Assembly (NCBI RefSeq): GCF_016862455.1
Contig: NZ_BOMZ01000003.1
Coordinates: forward strand, 43,030 to 107,029
Direction: 5' to 3'
Length of the DNA: 64,000 nucleotides
DNA from: Actinoplanes utahensis
GTDB taxonomy: Bacteria; Actinomycetota; Actinomycetes; Mycobacteriales; Micromonosporaceae
The notes beneath the pieces were generated by a model. It saw only the letters and a list, made by a program, of their open reading frames with translations. It was not told where the DNA came from and searched no databases. The translations under genes were made by a program, and so were the position numbers. Shown here piece by piece: positions 25,441 to 34,057 of the stretch. Each line of letters opens with the position of its first letter. Position 1 is the stretch's first letter.

Positions 25441-27041
25441 CGTTCCTCCGAACCCTTCACAACATCCCTGTCATTGGCCGTCCACCGGCGGCGCAGGGGC
25501 AGCACACCGATGAGGGCGACGACCGTAACAGAGACGATCACCGCCTCGGGCCCGATGCCCGAACGAGTCGCCAGCGTACGCGGTCCGCTCAGGTTCATGT
25601 CGCGCACCACCACCGCAGCCGTGTTGAACCCGGTCGAACCGTACACAGCGCCTTCGCTGTCCACGAATCCGGACACGCCCACGGTGGAGACCATGAGCGC
25701 CTCCTTGCCGTGCTCGACGGCCCGCAGCCGCACCATGGCCAGCTGCTGGCGGGCCTCGGCCTCGTCGAAGGTGGCGTTGTTGGTCTGGACGGTGAGGATC
25801 TGGGCGCCGCCGTCGACGACGTCACGGACCAGGCCGTCGTAGGCCACCTCGAAGCAGATCACGTCGCCGACGGTGACGGCGCCGGTGTCGATCACGCCGG
25901 GGGTGTTGCCGGCGAGCATGTTGGCGACCAGGTCGACCTTGTCGCTGACGTGCCGGGCGATCGAGCGCAACGGCATGTACTCGGCGAACGGCACCGGGTG
26001 GCGTTTGGCGTACTGCTGGGCCCGGTCGGGGCCGGTGCCGGGGTTCCACAGCAGGCCGACGTTGTAGTTGTTGCGCGGCACGTCGGTGCGCTGCAGGGTG
26101 CCGACCAGGATCGGCGCCTTGATCGTGTCGGCGGCCTTCTGGATCAGGTCGGCGGCGTCGTCGTTGCGCAGCGGGTCGATGTCGCTGGAGTTCTCCGGCC
26201 AGACCACCAGGGCGGGCTGCTTCTGCTTGCCGGCGGCGACGTCGGCGGCCAGTTGCAGGGTGGCGCCGACGTGGTTGTCGAGCACGGCCCGGCGCTGGGC
26301 GTTGAAGTCCAGGCCCAGGCGGGGCACGTTGCCCTGCACGATGGCGACGGTGGCGGTGGGGCCGCTCGCGGCCGTCAGCGGCAGCAGGAGCGGCCCGAAC
26401 AGGATCAGCATCCCGGCGCCCGAGAGGACGGCGGACCGCCACGACGTGTCGCGGCGCCAGAGCAGGACGGCCCAGACACCACCGGCCACGGCGACGGCGA
26501 ACGTGACGAGCGGGGCCCCGCCGTAGGCGGCGAGCCGCAGGGTGGGCGCGTCGCCCTGGCTGAACGCGATCCGCCCCCACGGGAACCCGCCGAACGGGGT
26601 GCGGTCGCGCAGGAACTCGCTCGTGGTCCAGATCAGGCCGGTGAGCAGCGGCCACAGCGCCGGCCAGCGGTCGGCCAGCGGGGACAGCCACGCGCCGGCC
26701 AGCCCGGCCAGACCGATGTACAGCGACTGCAGCAGCGACAGCATCACCCAGGGCAGCCAGTCGCCGGCGATGGTGGTCCAGTGCAGCAGCGGGAAGAAGT
26801 ACACCACCCCGGCGAGGACACCGAGCCCGAAACCGGCGCGCAGCCGGCGCCGGCGCACCGCGACGGCCAGCAGGGCGATCCCGATCGGTGACAGCACCCA
26901 CAGGTCGTACGGCGGCTGGGCCAGCAGCAGCGCCAGGCCGGCGGCGACGGCGAACGCCACGGCGAGCGGCAGCCGCAGCGGGCGGTCCGCCGAGGCGGGG
27001 CCGGCGGCTGGTTCGGCCAGCTCCGGCGGGGGCAGTGTCAT
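25437..27041 (-). CDS. lnt: Apolipoprotein N-acyltransferase Lnt
   Basis: Membrane enzyme of 534 aa that N-acylates lipoproteins. About eight N-terminal TM helices (about 25-215) are followed by a nitrilase-like extracytoplasmic domain with the Glu-Lys-Cys triad: VVWPENSS, YAKRHPVPF and DVICFEVAYD. A last TM lies near 500-520. ATG 27041 is used; GTG 27047 is equally possible, with AGGGGGGT further upstream. It is coupled to ppm1, which in mycobacteria needs the Lnt-like domain for membrane anchoring. Confidence 0.93.
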   Translation of the reverse strand: MTLPPPELAEPAAGPASADRPLRLPLAVAFAVAAGLALLLAQPPYDLWVLSPIGIALLAVAVRRRRLRAGFGLGVLAGVVYFFPLLHWTTIAGDWLPWVMLSLLQSLYIGLAGLAGAWLSPLADRWPALWPLLTGLIWTTSEFLRDRTPFGGFPWGRIAFSQGDAPTLRLAAYGGAPLVTFAVAVAGGVWAVLLWRRDTSWRSAVLSGAGMLILFGPLLLPLTAASGPTATVAIVQGNVPRLGLDFNAQRRAVLDNHVGATLQLAADVAAGKQKQPALVVWPENSSDIDPLRNDDAADLIQKAADTIKAPILVGTLQRTDVPRNNYNVGLLWNPGTGPDRAQQYAKRHPVPFAEYMPLRSIARHVSDKVDLVANMLAGNTPGVIDTGAVTVGDVICFEVAYDGLVRDVVDGGAQILTVQTNNATFDEAEARQQLAMVRLRAVEHGKEALMVSTVGVSGFVDSEGAVYGSTGFNTAAVVVRDMNLSGPRTLATRSGIGPEAVIVSVTVVALIGVLPLRRRWTANDRDVVKGSEER

Positions 27042-27464
27042 TTCCACGCGTGGCAGGCTACCCCCCTGCGAGCTGCGACGACGGAGGGGCGCGGTCACGG
27101 TTCGACCACGCCCCTCCGGGTGCTCCTGCCGGTTCCGCAGCCGGTGAGATCCGGTGACCTGGCTGTGACCTTCGGACCGACCCGCCGCGCGCCGGATGCC
27201 CGCGCCGTGCCGTTGTCTACTGGCCAAAGCCCCGATCCCCGGAGGGGACACCTGAACGCGGCCCGGTCCGCACCGCCCCGCGCGCCCTCACCCCCTGGAC
27301 CTGGCTGCACGCGCGACCCCCGCGAGGGCTGCGGCCAGTGGGTGAGAGAGCGAAGCGGATCATGACCGCTCGCCGTGGAACTGGACCTAAGGACGGTACG
27401 TCCCGCCCCCGCGGTCCTGTCAACCGTCTCCCCCGCGTTCCGGCGTGTCGTATCCATGGGCGTG
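27042..27464. other. Intergenic stretch between lnt and the lysine operon
   Basis: 423 bases with no supported gene. A 9-bp stem (GGAGGGGCG 27083-27091 with CGCCCCTCC 27109-27117) lies just upstream of lnt and could end the minus-strand operon to its right or be part of the lnt leader. The region also holds the presumed lnt promoter. Confidence 0.5.
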
Positions 27465-28682
27465 TCATCTCCTGTACCGGATCGAGTTACCCAGAAGACG
27501 CCCGGCGACACCGGGGTGATCGGCGGCGAGGAGACCGACGGCCGCCAATACATAGTGCTCGTCCACCACGGCACGGGCGTTCTCCGGCGGCGCCCAACCG
27601 CCCCCGACGTCGGTCAGGACGGCATCGAGGACCGGCTTTGCGCCGCCGTGCCGCAGCACCCCACCGGAACCGACGACGAGGCGTGCGTCACGCAGCCCCG
27701 GCCGGCCCCGCGCATGCCGCCGCAGAGCCACCACGGCGGCCGCCGCGGCCAGTTCCCGGTCCCCGGCCGGGGTGGGCAGCCGCTCGGCCGCCGCGGCGGC
27801 TCTGGTGCCGTCGGCACCGACGGCGACCCCGAGATCGCCTTCGACGGTACGGGCCCGCCACAGGGTGCCCGCCACGTCGCGGCGCGGCCCGGTCTCGGCC
27901 TCGGCGTCCGGGACGAGCGCCGAGTACACGTCGGTGGTGGCGCCGCCCACATCGACGACGAGGATGCCGAAACCGGTCAGATCGGCCAGCAGTTCCACCC
28001 CGGCGAGCACCGCGTCGGGGGTGGCGGCGCGCACCAGCGAGGCGAACCGGCGACCCCGGGAGAGACGTTTGCCACCGATCACGTGCCGCAGGAACACCTC
28101 CCGGATGGCGGCGCGGGCCGGGAGCGGGTCGAGGACGCCGATCTTCGGCAGCACGTTGGCGCACGCGGTCACCGGGACACCGCGGCCGGTCAGGATCGCG
28201 AGCGCGTCCGCCCGTACCTCCGCGTTGCCGGCCAGGACCACCGGCAACCGGATGCGGGCCGCGGCGAGTCGCCGCGCGTTGTGCAGCAGGATCTCGCCGT
28301 CGCCGCCGTCGGTGCCGCCGACCAGCAGCAGCACGTCCGGGCGGGCGGCCCGCAGCCGGGTGAGATCGGGACCGGTCATCGGGCCGGCGGTGACGTGCAC
28401 CACCTGCGCGCCCGCGGACAGGCCGACCCGGTGCCCGGCCTCGGCGGTGACGAGCGTCTCGTACCCGATGACGGCCAGCCGCAGCCCGCCGCCCGCCGAC
28501 GAGCAGACGTAGAGCTCGTCACCGCCGCCCACGGCGGCCACCGCCGCGTCCAGACCCGCCAGGACATCGGAGGACGAGGTGGTCGGCACCTCCGCTCGGC
28601 CGACCGGTTCCGCGCCGTCCAGATCGATCTTGATGCTTTTGGTGTACGTGGACCCGACGTCCACACACACGACGGCCGTCAT
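27465..28682 (-). CDS. kamB: MutL/KamB-type aminomutase reactivase
   Basis: Actin-like ATPase-fold protein, 405 aa, of the glutamate-mutase MutL / KamB family. The family is thought to reactivate B12-dependent aminomutases by swapping damaged cobalamin. Phosphate loops are visible in VCVDVGSTYTKS (residue 4) and ILVVDVGGATTDVY (about 245), plus LLLVGGTDGG. It is the last gene of the lysine operon and overlaps kal by ATGA. The usual partner KamC (MutS-like ATPase) is not in the window. The symbol follows the fusobacterial clusters and is assigned by context. Confidence 0.8.
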   Translation of the reverse strand: MTAVVCVDVGSTYTKSIKIDLDGAEPVGRAEVPTTSSSDVLAGLDAAVAAVGGGDELYVCSSAGGGLRLAVIGYETLVTAEAGHRVGLSAGAQVVHVTAGPMTGPDLTRLRAARPDVLLLVGGTDGGDGEILLHNARRLAAARIRLPVVLAGNAEVRADALAILTGRGVPVTACANVLPKIGVLDPLPARAAIREVFLRHVIGGKRLSRGRRFASLVRAATPDAVLAGVELLADLTGFGILVVDVGGATTDVYSALVPDAEAETGPRRDVAGTLWRARTVEGDLGVAVGADGTRAAAAAERLPTPAGDRELAAAAAVVALRRHARGRPGLRDARLVVGSGGVLRHGGAKPVLDAVLTDVGGGWAPPENARAVVDEHYVLAAVGLLAADHPGVAGRLLGNSIRYRR

Positions 28683-29044
28683 GGCTTCGCGGGCACGACG
28701 ACCGTCCCGACGGCGGTGGTGGCCACGATCGGCTCCGGCAGCACCTCGGCGGCCGAGCCGCCCGTCCCGCGGCAGACCACCCGTACCTCGAAGGCGATCT
28801 TCCGCGACCGGGTGCCCGTCTTCGTCACCGTCCCGGAGATCTCCAGGACGTCCCCGGCCCGCACCGGCGCCTTGAACTGCACGTCGTCGTAGGACGCGAA
28901 CAGCCCCTCGTCGCCGTCGAGCCGAATGCAGATCTCGGTGGCCACGTCGCCGAACAGACCCAGCGAGTAGGCCCCGTCGACCAGGTTGCCGGCGTAGTGG
29001 GCGTGCGCGTACGGCACATACCGGCGATGCGTCACAGTGATCAT
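28679..29044 (-). CDS. kal: 3-aminobutyryl-CoA ammonia-lyase
   Basis: Hotdog-fold enzyme of 121 aa that removes ammonia from L-3-aminobutyryl-CoA to give crotonyl-CoA in lysine degradation. Features are RRYVPYAHAHYAGNLVDGA and a long second strand, FKAPVRAGDVLEI, as in hotdog enzymes. The length matches known Kal proteins (about 125-130 aa). It overlaps kamE (ATGA) and the kamB-like gene (ATGA), so it is translationally coupled on both sides. A general thioesterase-like hotdog is possible, but the context argues for Kal. Confidence 0.85.
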   Translation of the reverse strand: MITVTHRRYVPYAHAHYAGNLVDGAYSLGLFGDVATEICIRLDGDEGLFASYDDVQFKAPVRAGDVLEISGTVTKTGTRSRKIAFEVRVVCRGTGGSAAEVLPEPIVATTAVGTVVVPAKP

Positions 29045-29772
29045 TTCGAGCCTCCGACGAGAGCGTGCACGAGATAGGAGGCGACCTCCCGGGGAGTGGT
29101 GCCACGGCTGAAGATCCGGTCGACGCCCAGGTCGGCGGCCATCAGCTCGTCGAAGCGGGGCCCGCCGACGATCAGCAGCGGCCGTTTCCCGGCCGGCAGC
29201 GCCTCCCGGAACGCCGCCGACATGGCCCGCGTGTTGTGCAGGTGCGCGTCGCGCTGGGTGACCACCTGGGAGACCAGCACCGCGTCGGCCTTGCGTTCCC
29301 GGGCGGTCTCCACCAGGTCCGGCACCGACACCTGGGCGCCCATGTTGGTGACCGCCAGCTCCGGGTAGGACTCCAGGCCCTTCTCCCCCGCGATGCCCTT
29401 GAGGTTGAGGATGGCGTCGATGCCGACGGTGTGCGCGTCGGTGCCGATGCACGCGCCGACGACGCTGAGCCGCCGCCGCAGCCCCCGTTTCACCGCCGCG
29501 TTCACCTCCTTCGCGCTCAGCAGCGGGAAGTCGCGTTCGACGACCTGCACCTGGTCGGTGTCGACGAGGTGGGTGACCTTGCCGTAGACGACGAAGAAGG
29601 TGTAGCCGTCGCCCATCTGCTTGGCGTGCACCAGCATCGCCGGGTCCATGCCCATCCGGTTCGCCAGTTGCAGGGCGGCGCCCTCGGCGCGTTTGTCGTG
29701 CGGGATCGGCAGGGTGAAGGAGAGCTGCACCATCCCGTCGCCGGTGGTGTCGCCGTACGGGCGGATGATCAC
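29041..29772 (-). CDS. kamE: Lysine 5,6-aminomutase beta subunit (B12-binding)
   Basis: Small subunit, 243 aa, of the adenosylcobalamin- and PLP-dependent mutase that shifts the terminal amino group of beta-lysine (or D-lysine). The cobalamin motif DxHxxG is present as DAHTVG. The Lys 11 residues after its His (LNLKG) matches the known spacing of the cobalt-ligand His133 and PLP-binding Lys144 in the clostridial enzyme. A Rossmann-like B12 domain follows (MGAQVSVPDLV, LLIVGGPRFDE). GTG 29772 overlaps the kamD stop (GTGA) and has GGAGGAGCT upstream. Confidence 0.95.
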   Translation of the reverse strand: MIIRPYGDTTGDGMVQLSFTLPIPHDKRAEGAALQLANRMGMDPAMLVHAKQMGDGYTFFVVYGKVTHLVDTDQVQVVERDFPLLSAKEVNAAVKRGLRRRLSVVGACIGTDAHTVGIDAILNLKGIAGEKGLESYPELAVTNMGAQVSVPDLVETARERKADAVLVSQVVTQRDAHLHNTRAMSAAFREALPAGKRPLLIVGGPRFDELMAADLGVDRIFSRGTTPREVASYLVHALVGGSK

Positions 29773-31310
29773 AGCTCCTCCGATACCGGGTTGTAGTAGT
29801 CCGCGCCGGTCGCGACGACCCCGTCGAGCCCCTTGCCCCGGTCGGCGGGCCGTTTCATGATCCCGAAGGTGCCGTCCGCGATGGCGTTCAGCAGGCCGTC
29901 GTCGACGATGCGTTCCAGCAGGCCGATGGCCTCGGACAGGACCTGGTCGGCCCGGCCCCGGATGAACGGGCCGGGGGTGAAGTCCTCGTGCAGGTTCCCG
30001 GCGCCGTTGAGGACGTAGCGGACGTTCTGCAGAGCGATGTCCCGGTCGGACAGCCACGGGGTCACCACCGCCTCGGTCATCATGCCGACGAGCAGGATGC
30101 CCTGACCGGTCAGCGCCCCGGCCAGGTTGAAGAACCCGTCGAGCAGGTTGCCGCGGAACACGTCACCGGTCATGTGCTTGGTCGGCGGCATCCACTTCAG
30201 CGGCGCCTCCGGGAACAGCTCCCGCGCCAGCAGCGCGTGCGCCAACTCGAGACGGAACGAGTCCGGCAGATCCGGGTTGATCTCGAAGGCGTGGCCGAGG
30301 CCGAGCTGCCAGTCCGCCAGGCCCGCCTCGTGCGCGAAGAACTCGTTGAGCAACTGCGACACCGTCACCGTGTGCGCGGCGTCGACAGCGTCGGCGGTGG
30401 TCAGGTAGTTGTCCTCGCCGGTGTTGATGACGATCCCGGCGCGGGCGTGGATCTGCCGGGAGAACCGCTGGTCGACGAAGGTGCGGATCGGGTTGATGTC
30501 CCGGAACAGGATCCCGTACATCGAGTCGTTGAGCATCATGTCGAGGCGTTCCAGCCCGGCCAGGGTGGCGATCTCCGGCATGCACAGCCCGGACGCGTAG
30601 TTGGTGAGCCGCACGTACCGCCCCACCTCCTTGGACGTCTCGTCCAGGGCGGCCCGCATCAGCCGGAAGTTCTCCTGCGTGGCGTAGGTGCCGGCGAAAC
30701 CCTCCCGGGTCGCGCCCTCCGGCACGTAGTCCAGCAGCGACTGCCCGGTGGACCGGATCACCGCGATCACGTCCGCCCCGGCCCGGGCGGCGGCCTGCGC
30801 CTGTGGGATGTCCTCGTGGATGTCGCCGGTCGCGACGATCAGGTAGATCCACGGGCGCTGCCGCGGATCCCCGTACCGCTTGATCATCCGATCTCGTTCG
30901 GCCCGCCGCCGGTCCACCGTCCTCAGCCCGGCGGCGGTGGCACGCTTGGCGAGCCGCCGCGCCGTCGTCGCGGCCTTCCCCGACGGCAGGGAGAACCGCA
31001 CCGACCCGGCCGCCGCCTTCTGCGCCAGCACCGTCACGTCCTCGACACCGGATCCGGCGAGCGCGTGGAACACCGGCACCGCCACCCCGTGCTCGAGACC
31101 GACGTCGGCACGGACCGCGTCGACGAGGCGGTTCACCCACGGGATGCCGTCCGGGTCGGCGCCGCGCACTCCCGCCAGCCGCAGCACGGCCCGCTCCACG
31201 CTGACCGTGGTGTGCGACCGCGCCAGGTCGACGACCGGCTGCCCGGCCCGCGCGGCCAACTCCCGTGCCCGCGCGACCACGGCCGCGTCCAGATCCAGCT
31301 TCCCCGCCAC
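29769..31310 (-). CDS. kamD: Lysine 5,6-aminomutase alpha subunit
   Basis: Large catalytic TIM-barrel subunit, 513 aa, close to the family's usual 515-520. Characteristic stretches are WIYLIVATGDIHEDIP, TYATQENFRLMR, LTNYASGLCMPEIA, DMMLNDSMYGILFRDIN and NTGEDNYLTTADAV. With KamE it converts L-beta-lysine to 3,5-diaminohexanoate, using adenosylcobalamin and PLP. GTG 31310 is the start, with AGGAG nine bases upstream; the longer frame runs into the preceding gene. The 14-base gap from the amidohydrolase and GTGA overlap with kamE show one operon. Confidence 0.95.
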   Translation of the reverse strand: MAGKLDLDAAVVARARELAARAGQPVVDLARSHTTVSVERAVLRLAGVRGADPDGIPWVNRLVDAVRADVGLEHGVAVPVFHALAGSGVEDVTVLAQKAAAGSVRFSLPSGKAATTARRLAKRATAAGLRTVDRRRAERDRMIKRYGDPRQRPWIYLIVATGDIHEDIPQAQAAARAGADVIAVIRSTGQSLLDYVPEGATREGFAGTYATQENFRLMRAALDETSKEVGRYVRLTNYASGLCMPEIATLAGLERLDMMLNDSMYGILFRDINPIRTFVDQRFSRQIHARAGIVINTGEDNYLTTADAVDAAHTVTVSQLLNEFFAHEAGLADWQLGLGHAFEINPDLPDSFRLELAHALLARELFPEAPLKWMPPTKHMTGDVFRGNLLDGFFNLAGALTGQGILLVGMMTEAVVTPWLSDRDIALQNVRYVLNGAGNLHEDFTPGPFIRGRADQVLSEAIGLLERIVDDGLLNAIADGTFGIMKRPADRGKGLDGVVATGADYYNPVSEEL

Positions 31311-31324
31311 GTCGATGCTCTCCT

Positions 31325-32863
31325 CTATTCCTCGAAAATCGTCTCGCCGTGCAGCACCGTGCGCCGGCACACCGGCCGCGCCGGAACAGCGCCGTCCACG
31401 TCCGGCAGCAGCGCCGGCAGCCCCTCGGCCAGGCCGCCCGGGGTCTCCCAGACGGCGAACGTCGCCGACGCGCCCGGCTTGAGCACGCCCGCCCCGCCGA
31501 CCCCGGCCGCGCGCCAGCCGCCGCGGCTGCTCGCCGCGAACGCCGACCGCACCGTCATCCGGAACCGCGGGTTGCGCGGGGCCGCCGCCGCCACCACGAC
31601 CGCCCACGGGTCCAGCGCCGTCACCGGCGAATCCGACCCGAACGCCAGCGCCACCCCGGTCGCGTGCATCGCCCCGATCGGGTTGCTGGCCAGCGCCCGG
31701 TCCACGCCGAGACGCTGCGCGTACATCCGGTCGGCGCCGCCCCACAGCGCGTCGAACACCGGCTGCACCGAGGCGATCACCCCGAACTCCACCATCCGGG
31801 CGATCATCGCCTTGTCGATCAGCTCGACGTGCTCGATGCGGTGGTTGCCGGACCGCAGCCGGTCCACGCCGACACTCCTCGCGGCGATCGCGAAACCCTC
31901 GAGGACGGTCTCGATGGCCGCGTCGCCGATCGCGTGGAAGCCGCCCTGGAACCCGACCCGGACGCAGTCGAGCAGGTGTTCGGCGGCCTGGTCGGCGGTC
32001 AGGAACGCCTCACCGCAGCCGTGGTCGCCGTCGAGGTACGCCTGCCGCACCGATGCCGTCCGCGACCCGAGCGCGCCGTCGGCGTACAGGTCACCGGCCG
32101 CCCCGTGCGCGCCCAGCTCCCGGGCCCGCTCCGCGCCGCCCAGCTCACCCCAGTACCCGAACACCTGCGGCAGGCCCTGACCGGACAGCGCCAGCACCGA
32201 CTGGAAATCGGCCTCGCTGGACGTGCCCGGCCCGCCGCACTCGTGCACCGCGGCGATGCCCATCGACGCGGCCCGCGCCAGGGCGGTCCGCTGCGCCGCG
32301 GTCCGCTGCGCGGGCGTCAGCGCGCCGAGCGCGATCGCCCGGACCGCGTGGTGGGCCTCCTCGCGCACCCAGCCGGACGCGTCGTACCCGGCCACCCCCG
32401 CCGCGGCCGGCAGCAGCGACGACGACGCCAGCGCCGAGTGCACCGAGGCCTGCGACAGGTACACCCGGCGGCCGCCGCCGGCACGTTCCAGCTCGGCCGC
32501 GGTCGGCGGCGTCTGGTCCGCCCACGTCGACTCGTCCCAGCCGTGCCCGTGCACCACCCCGTCGGCCGGCCGGGTCGCCGCGAACGCCGCCACCCTCTCC
32601 AGGAGCTCGCCCGGGGACCGCACCGCCGACAGGTCCAGCCCGTCGAACGCCAGGCCGGTGTCGGTGGCGTGCACGTGCGCGTCCACGAACGCGGGCGTGA
32701 CCAGCGCGCCGTCCAGGTCGACGGTGACGTCGGCGAACGGCGCGTCGGCGGAGTCGCCCAGCCAGGCGATCGTGTCGCCGCTGGTGACCATGGCGGTGGC
32801 GCGCGGTTCCGCGGCCGAGTAGAAGCGGCCGTTCACGTAACGGACGGAGGGAGTGTTCGTCAT
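31325..32863 (-). CDS. Amidohydrolase (YtcJ-like) embedded in the lysine operon
   Basis: Metal-dependent amidohydrolase of 512 aa. Visible motifs are DAHVHATD (HxH), GGFHAIGDAAIE, NHRIEHVELID and AFGSDSPVTALDPW (metal Asp). The family hydrolyses N-acyl or N-formyl amides and similar bonds. It starts five bases after kdd and ends 14 before kamD, so it is co-transcribed with them. It is not part of the textbook lysine pathway. It might release lysine or beta-lysine from an amide, or be an older neighbour caught in the operon. Confidence 0.88.
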   Translation of the reverse strand: MTNTPSVRYVNGRFYSAAEPRATAMVTSGDTIAWLGDSADAPFADVTVDLDGALVTPAFVDAHVHATDTGLAFDGLDLSAVRSPGELLERVAAFAATRPADGVVHGHGWDESTWADQTPPTAAELERAGGGRRVYLSQASVHSALASSSLLPAAAGVAGYDASGWVREEAHHAVRAIALGALTPAQRTAAQRTALARAASMGIAAVHECGGPGTSSEADFQSVLALSGQGLPQVFGYWGELGGAERARELGAHGAAGDLYADGALGSRTASVRQAYLDGDHGCGEAFLTADQAAEHLLDCVRVGFQGGFHAIGDAAIETVLEGFAIAARSVGVDRLRSGNHRIEHVELIDKAMIARMVEFGVIASVQPVFDALWGGADRMYAQRLGVDRALASNPIGAMHATGVALAFGSDSPVTALDPWAVVVAAAAPRNPRFRMTVRSAFAASSRGGWRAAGVGGAGVLKPGASATFAVWETPGGLAEGLPALLPDVDGAVPARPVCRRTVLHGETIFEE

Positions 32864-32868
32864 GCGGC

Positions 32869-33930
32869 TCAGTCTGCCGCCAGCCGCGCCTCGAACAACG
32901 CCCGCACCGCGGGAACCCGCCGCAGCAGGTCCACCGCGAAATCGGCGTGCCCGGGCACGAAACCGTTGCCGACCAGCATCGTCACGTCCGCCGCGAGTCC
33001 CTCGGCGCCGAGCGCGGCGGCGGAGAAGCTGGTCGCCATCGAGAAGAAGATCACGGTGCCGCCCTCGGCCGTGGCCAGGATCGCCCCATGCTCGCAGCCC
33101 GGCACGTCCACGCAGACGACCGTGACGTCCGCGGGCTCGCCGACGGCCTCGCTGACGGCGACCGGGTCCCGTGCGTCGGCGATCGCGATGCGGTCGGCGA
33201 GACCGGTCCCCCGCAGCGCGTCGCGCTCGGCCTCGTCGAGGACCACCGCGGTGGTACGGGCGCCGGCGCGCTTGGCCGCCGCCAGGGTGAGCGACCCGCT
33301 CTTGCCCGCCCCGCCGAGCACCGCCACGCTGACCGCCCGCCCGGGCTCCTCGCCCTCGACGCCGGCCTGCCCCCGCCACCGGTCGTGCCCGCGGATCACC
33401 CGGTCGGTCAGCGCCGGCGCCCCGCACACGTCGTAGACGGCCAGGGCCAGCTCCGGCGGCAGATCGTCGGGCAGCACCCCGGCCACCGACCGGCCGAACA
33501 GGATCGCCGTCCCCGCGGCCGGCACCTGCTCGCTCAGCCCGTCCCAGCCTTCGAGGCCGTCGGTGATCCGCAACGGTGTCAGCGTCAGCGACACCAGCGT
33601 GGCCACCCGGTCCCCCGGCTTGAGCGGCAGCGGCGACTCCGGCCCGACCTCGTCGACCACCCCGATCAGCATCCCGCCCGACCCGGTGACCGGATTGTGC
33701 ATCTTCCCGCGCGTCGCGACGATGTCGAGGACCTCGGCCCGGATCGCCGCGCCGTCACCGCCGTGCTTCTCCGACAGCTGCCGGTAACTGGCCGCGTCGA
33801 GGTTGAGCCGCCGCACCCGGATCCGCACCTCGTCCGGCCCGATCTCCGGGGAGGCGTCGAGCCGCCACGCGGCCTGCGGCAGCACCCCGGCCGGCTCGAG
33901 CACCCGCCGTAAACCCGTCGACCCCGACAT
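32869..33930 (-). CDS. kdd: L-erythro-3,5-diaminohexanoate dehydrogenase
   Basis: NAD(P)-dependent dehydrogenase of 353 aa that oxidises 3,5-diaminohexanoate to 5-amino-3-oxohexanoate. The N-terminus is GroES-like (RRLNLDAASYRQL, NPVTGSGGMLIGVVDEVG), and the Rossmann domain has VAVLGGAGKSGSLTLAAAKR (about residue 200). ATG 33930 has GGAGGT five bases upstream and is preferred over ATG 33948. It is first in the operon and divergent to kamA. Confidence 0.92.
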   Translation of the reverse strand: MSGSTGLRRVLEPAGVLPQAAWRLDASPEIGPDEVRIRVRRLNLDAASYRQLSEKHGGDGAAIRAEVLDIVATRGKMHNPVTGSGGMLIGVVDEVGPESPLPLKPGDRVATLVSLTLTPLRITDGLEGWDGLSEQVPAAGTAILFGRSVAGVLPDDLPPELALAVYDVCGAPALTDRVIRGHDRWRGQAGVEGEEPGRAVSVAVLGGAGKSGSLTLAAAKRAGARTTAVVLDEAERDALRGTGLADRIAIADARDPVAVSEAVGEPADVTVVCVDVPGCEHGAILATAEGGTVIFFSMATSFSAAALGAEGLAADVTMLVGNGFVPGHADFAVDLLRRVPAVRALFEARLAAD

Positions 33931-34057
33931 CCCCGACCTCCACCCCATAAAACAATCGTGAACAAGCGCCGTCTCACCGTAAATCCTCCGGCTTCACGCT
34001 TTCTAGACCGGAGAATATCCAGTACGTTGATCGGCAGTCCAGAGTCAGGAGGATCCG
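33931..34057. promoter_or_regulatory. Shared promoter region of kdd operon and kamA
   Basis: A 127-base divergent gap. It holds an inverted repeat, CTCCGG (33986-33991) with CCGGAG (34008-34013), 16 bases apart, a possible operator. On the minus strand TTTTAT near 33945-33950 is -10-like. The gap is too short for a cobalamin riboswitch. No regulator gene is adjacent. Confidence 0.45.

Noticed and set aside
29988..32180. Plus-strand open frame opposite kamD and the amidohydrolase
   Set aside because: The minus strand has clear kamD and amidohydrolase motifs in overlapping order. The plus frame has none.
33931..34057. Cobalamin riboswitch before the B12-dependent operon
   Set aside because: The gap is 127 bases shared by two divergent promoters and shows no B12-box-like sequence, too short for a full riboswitch.
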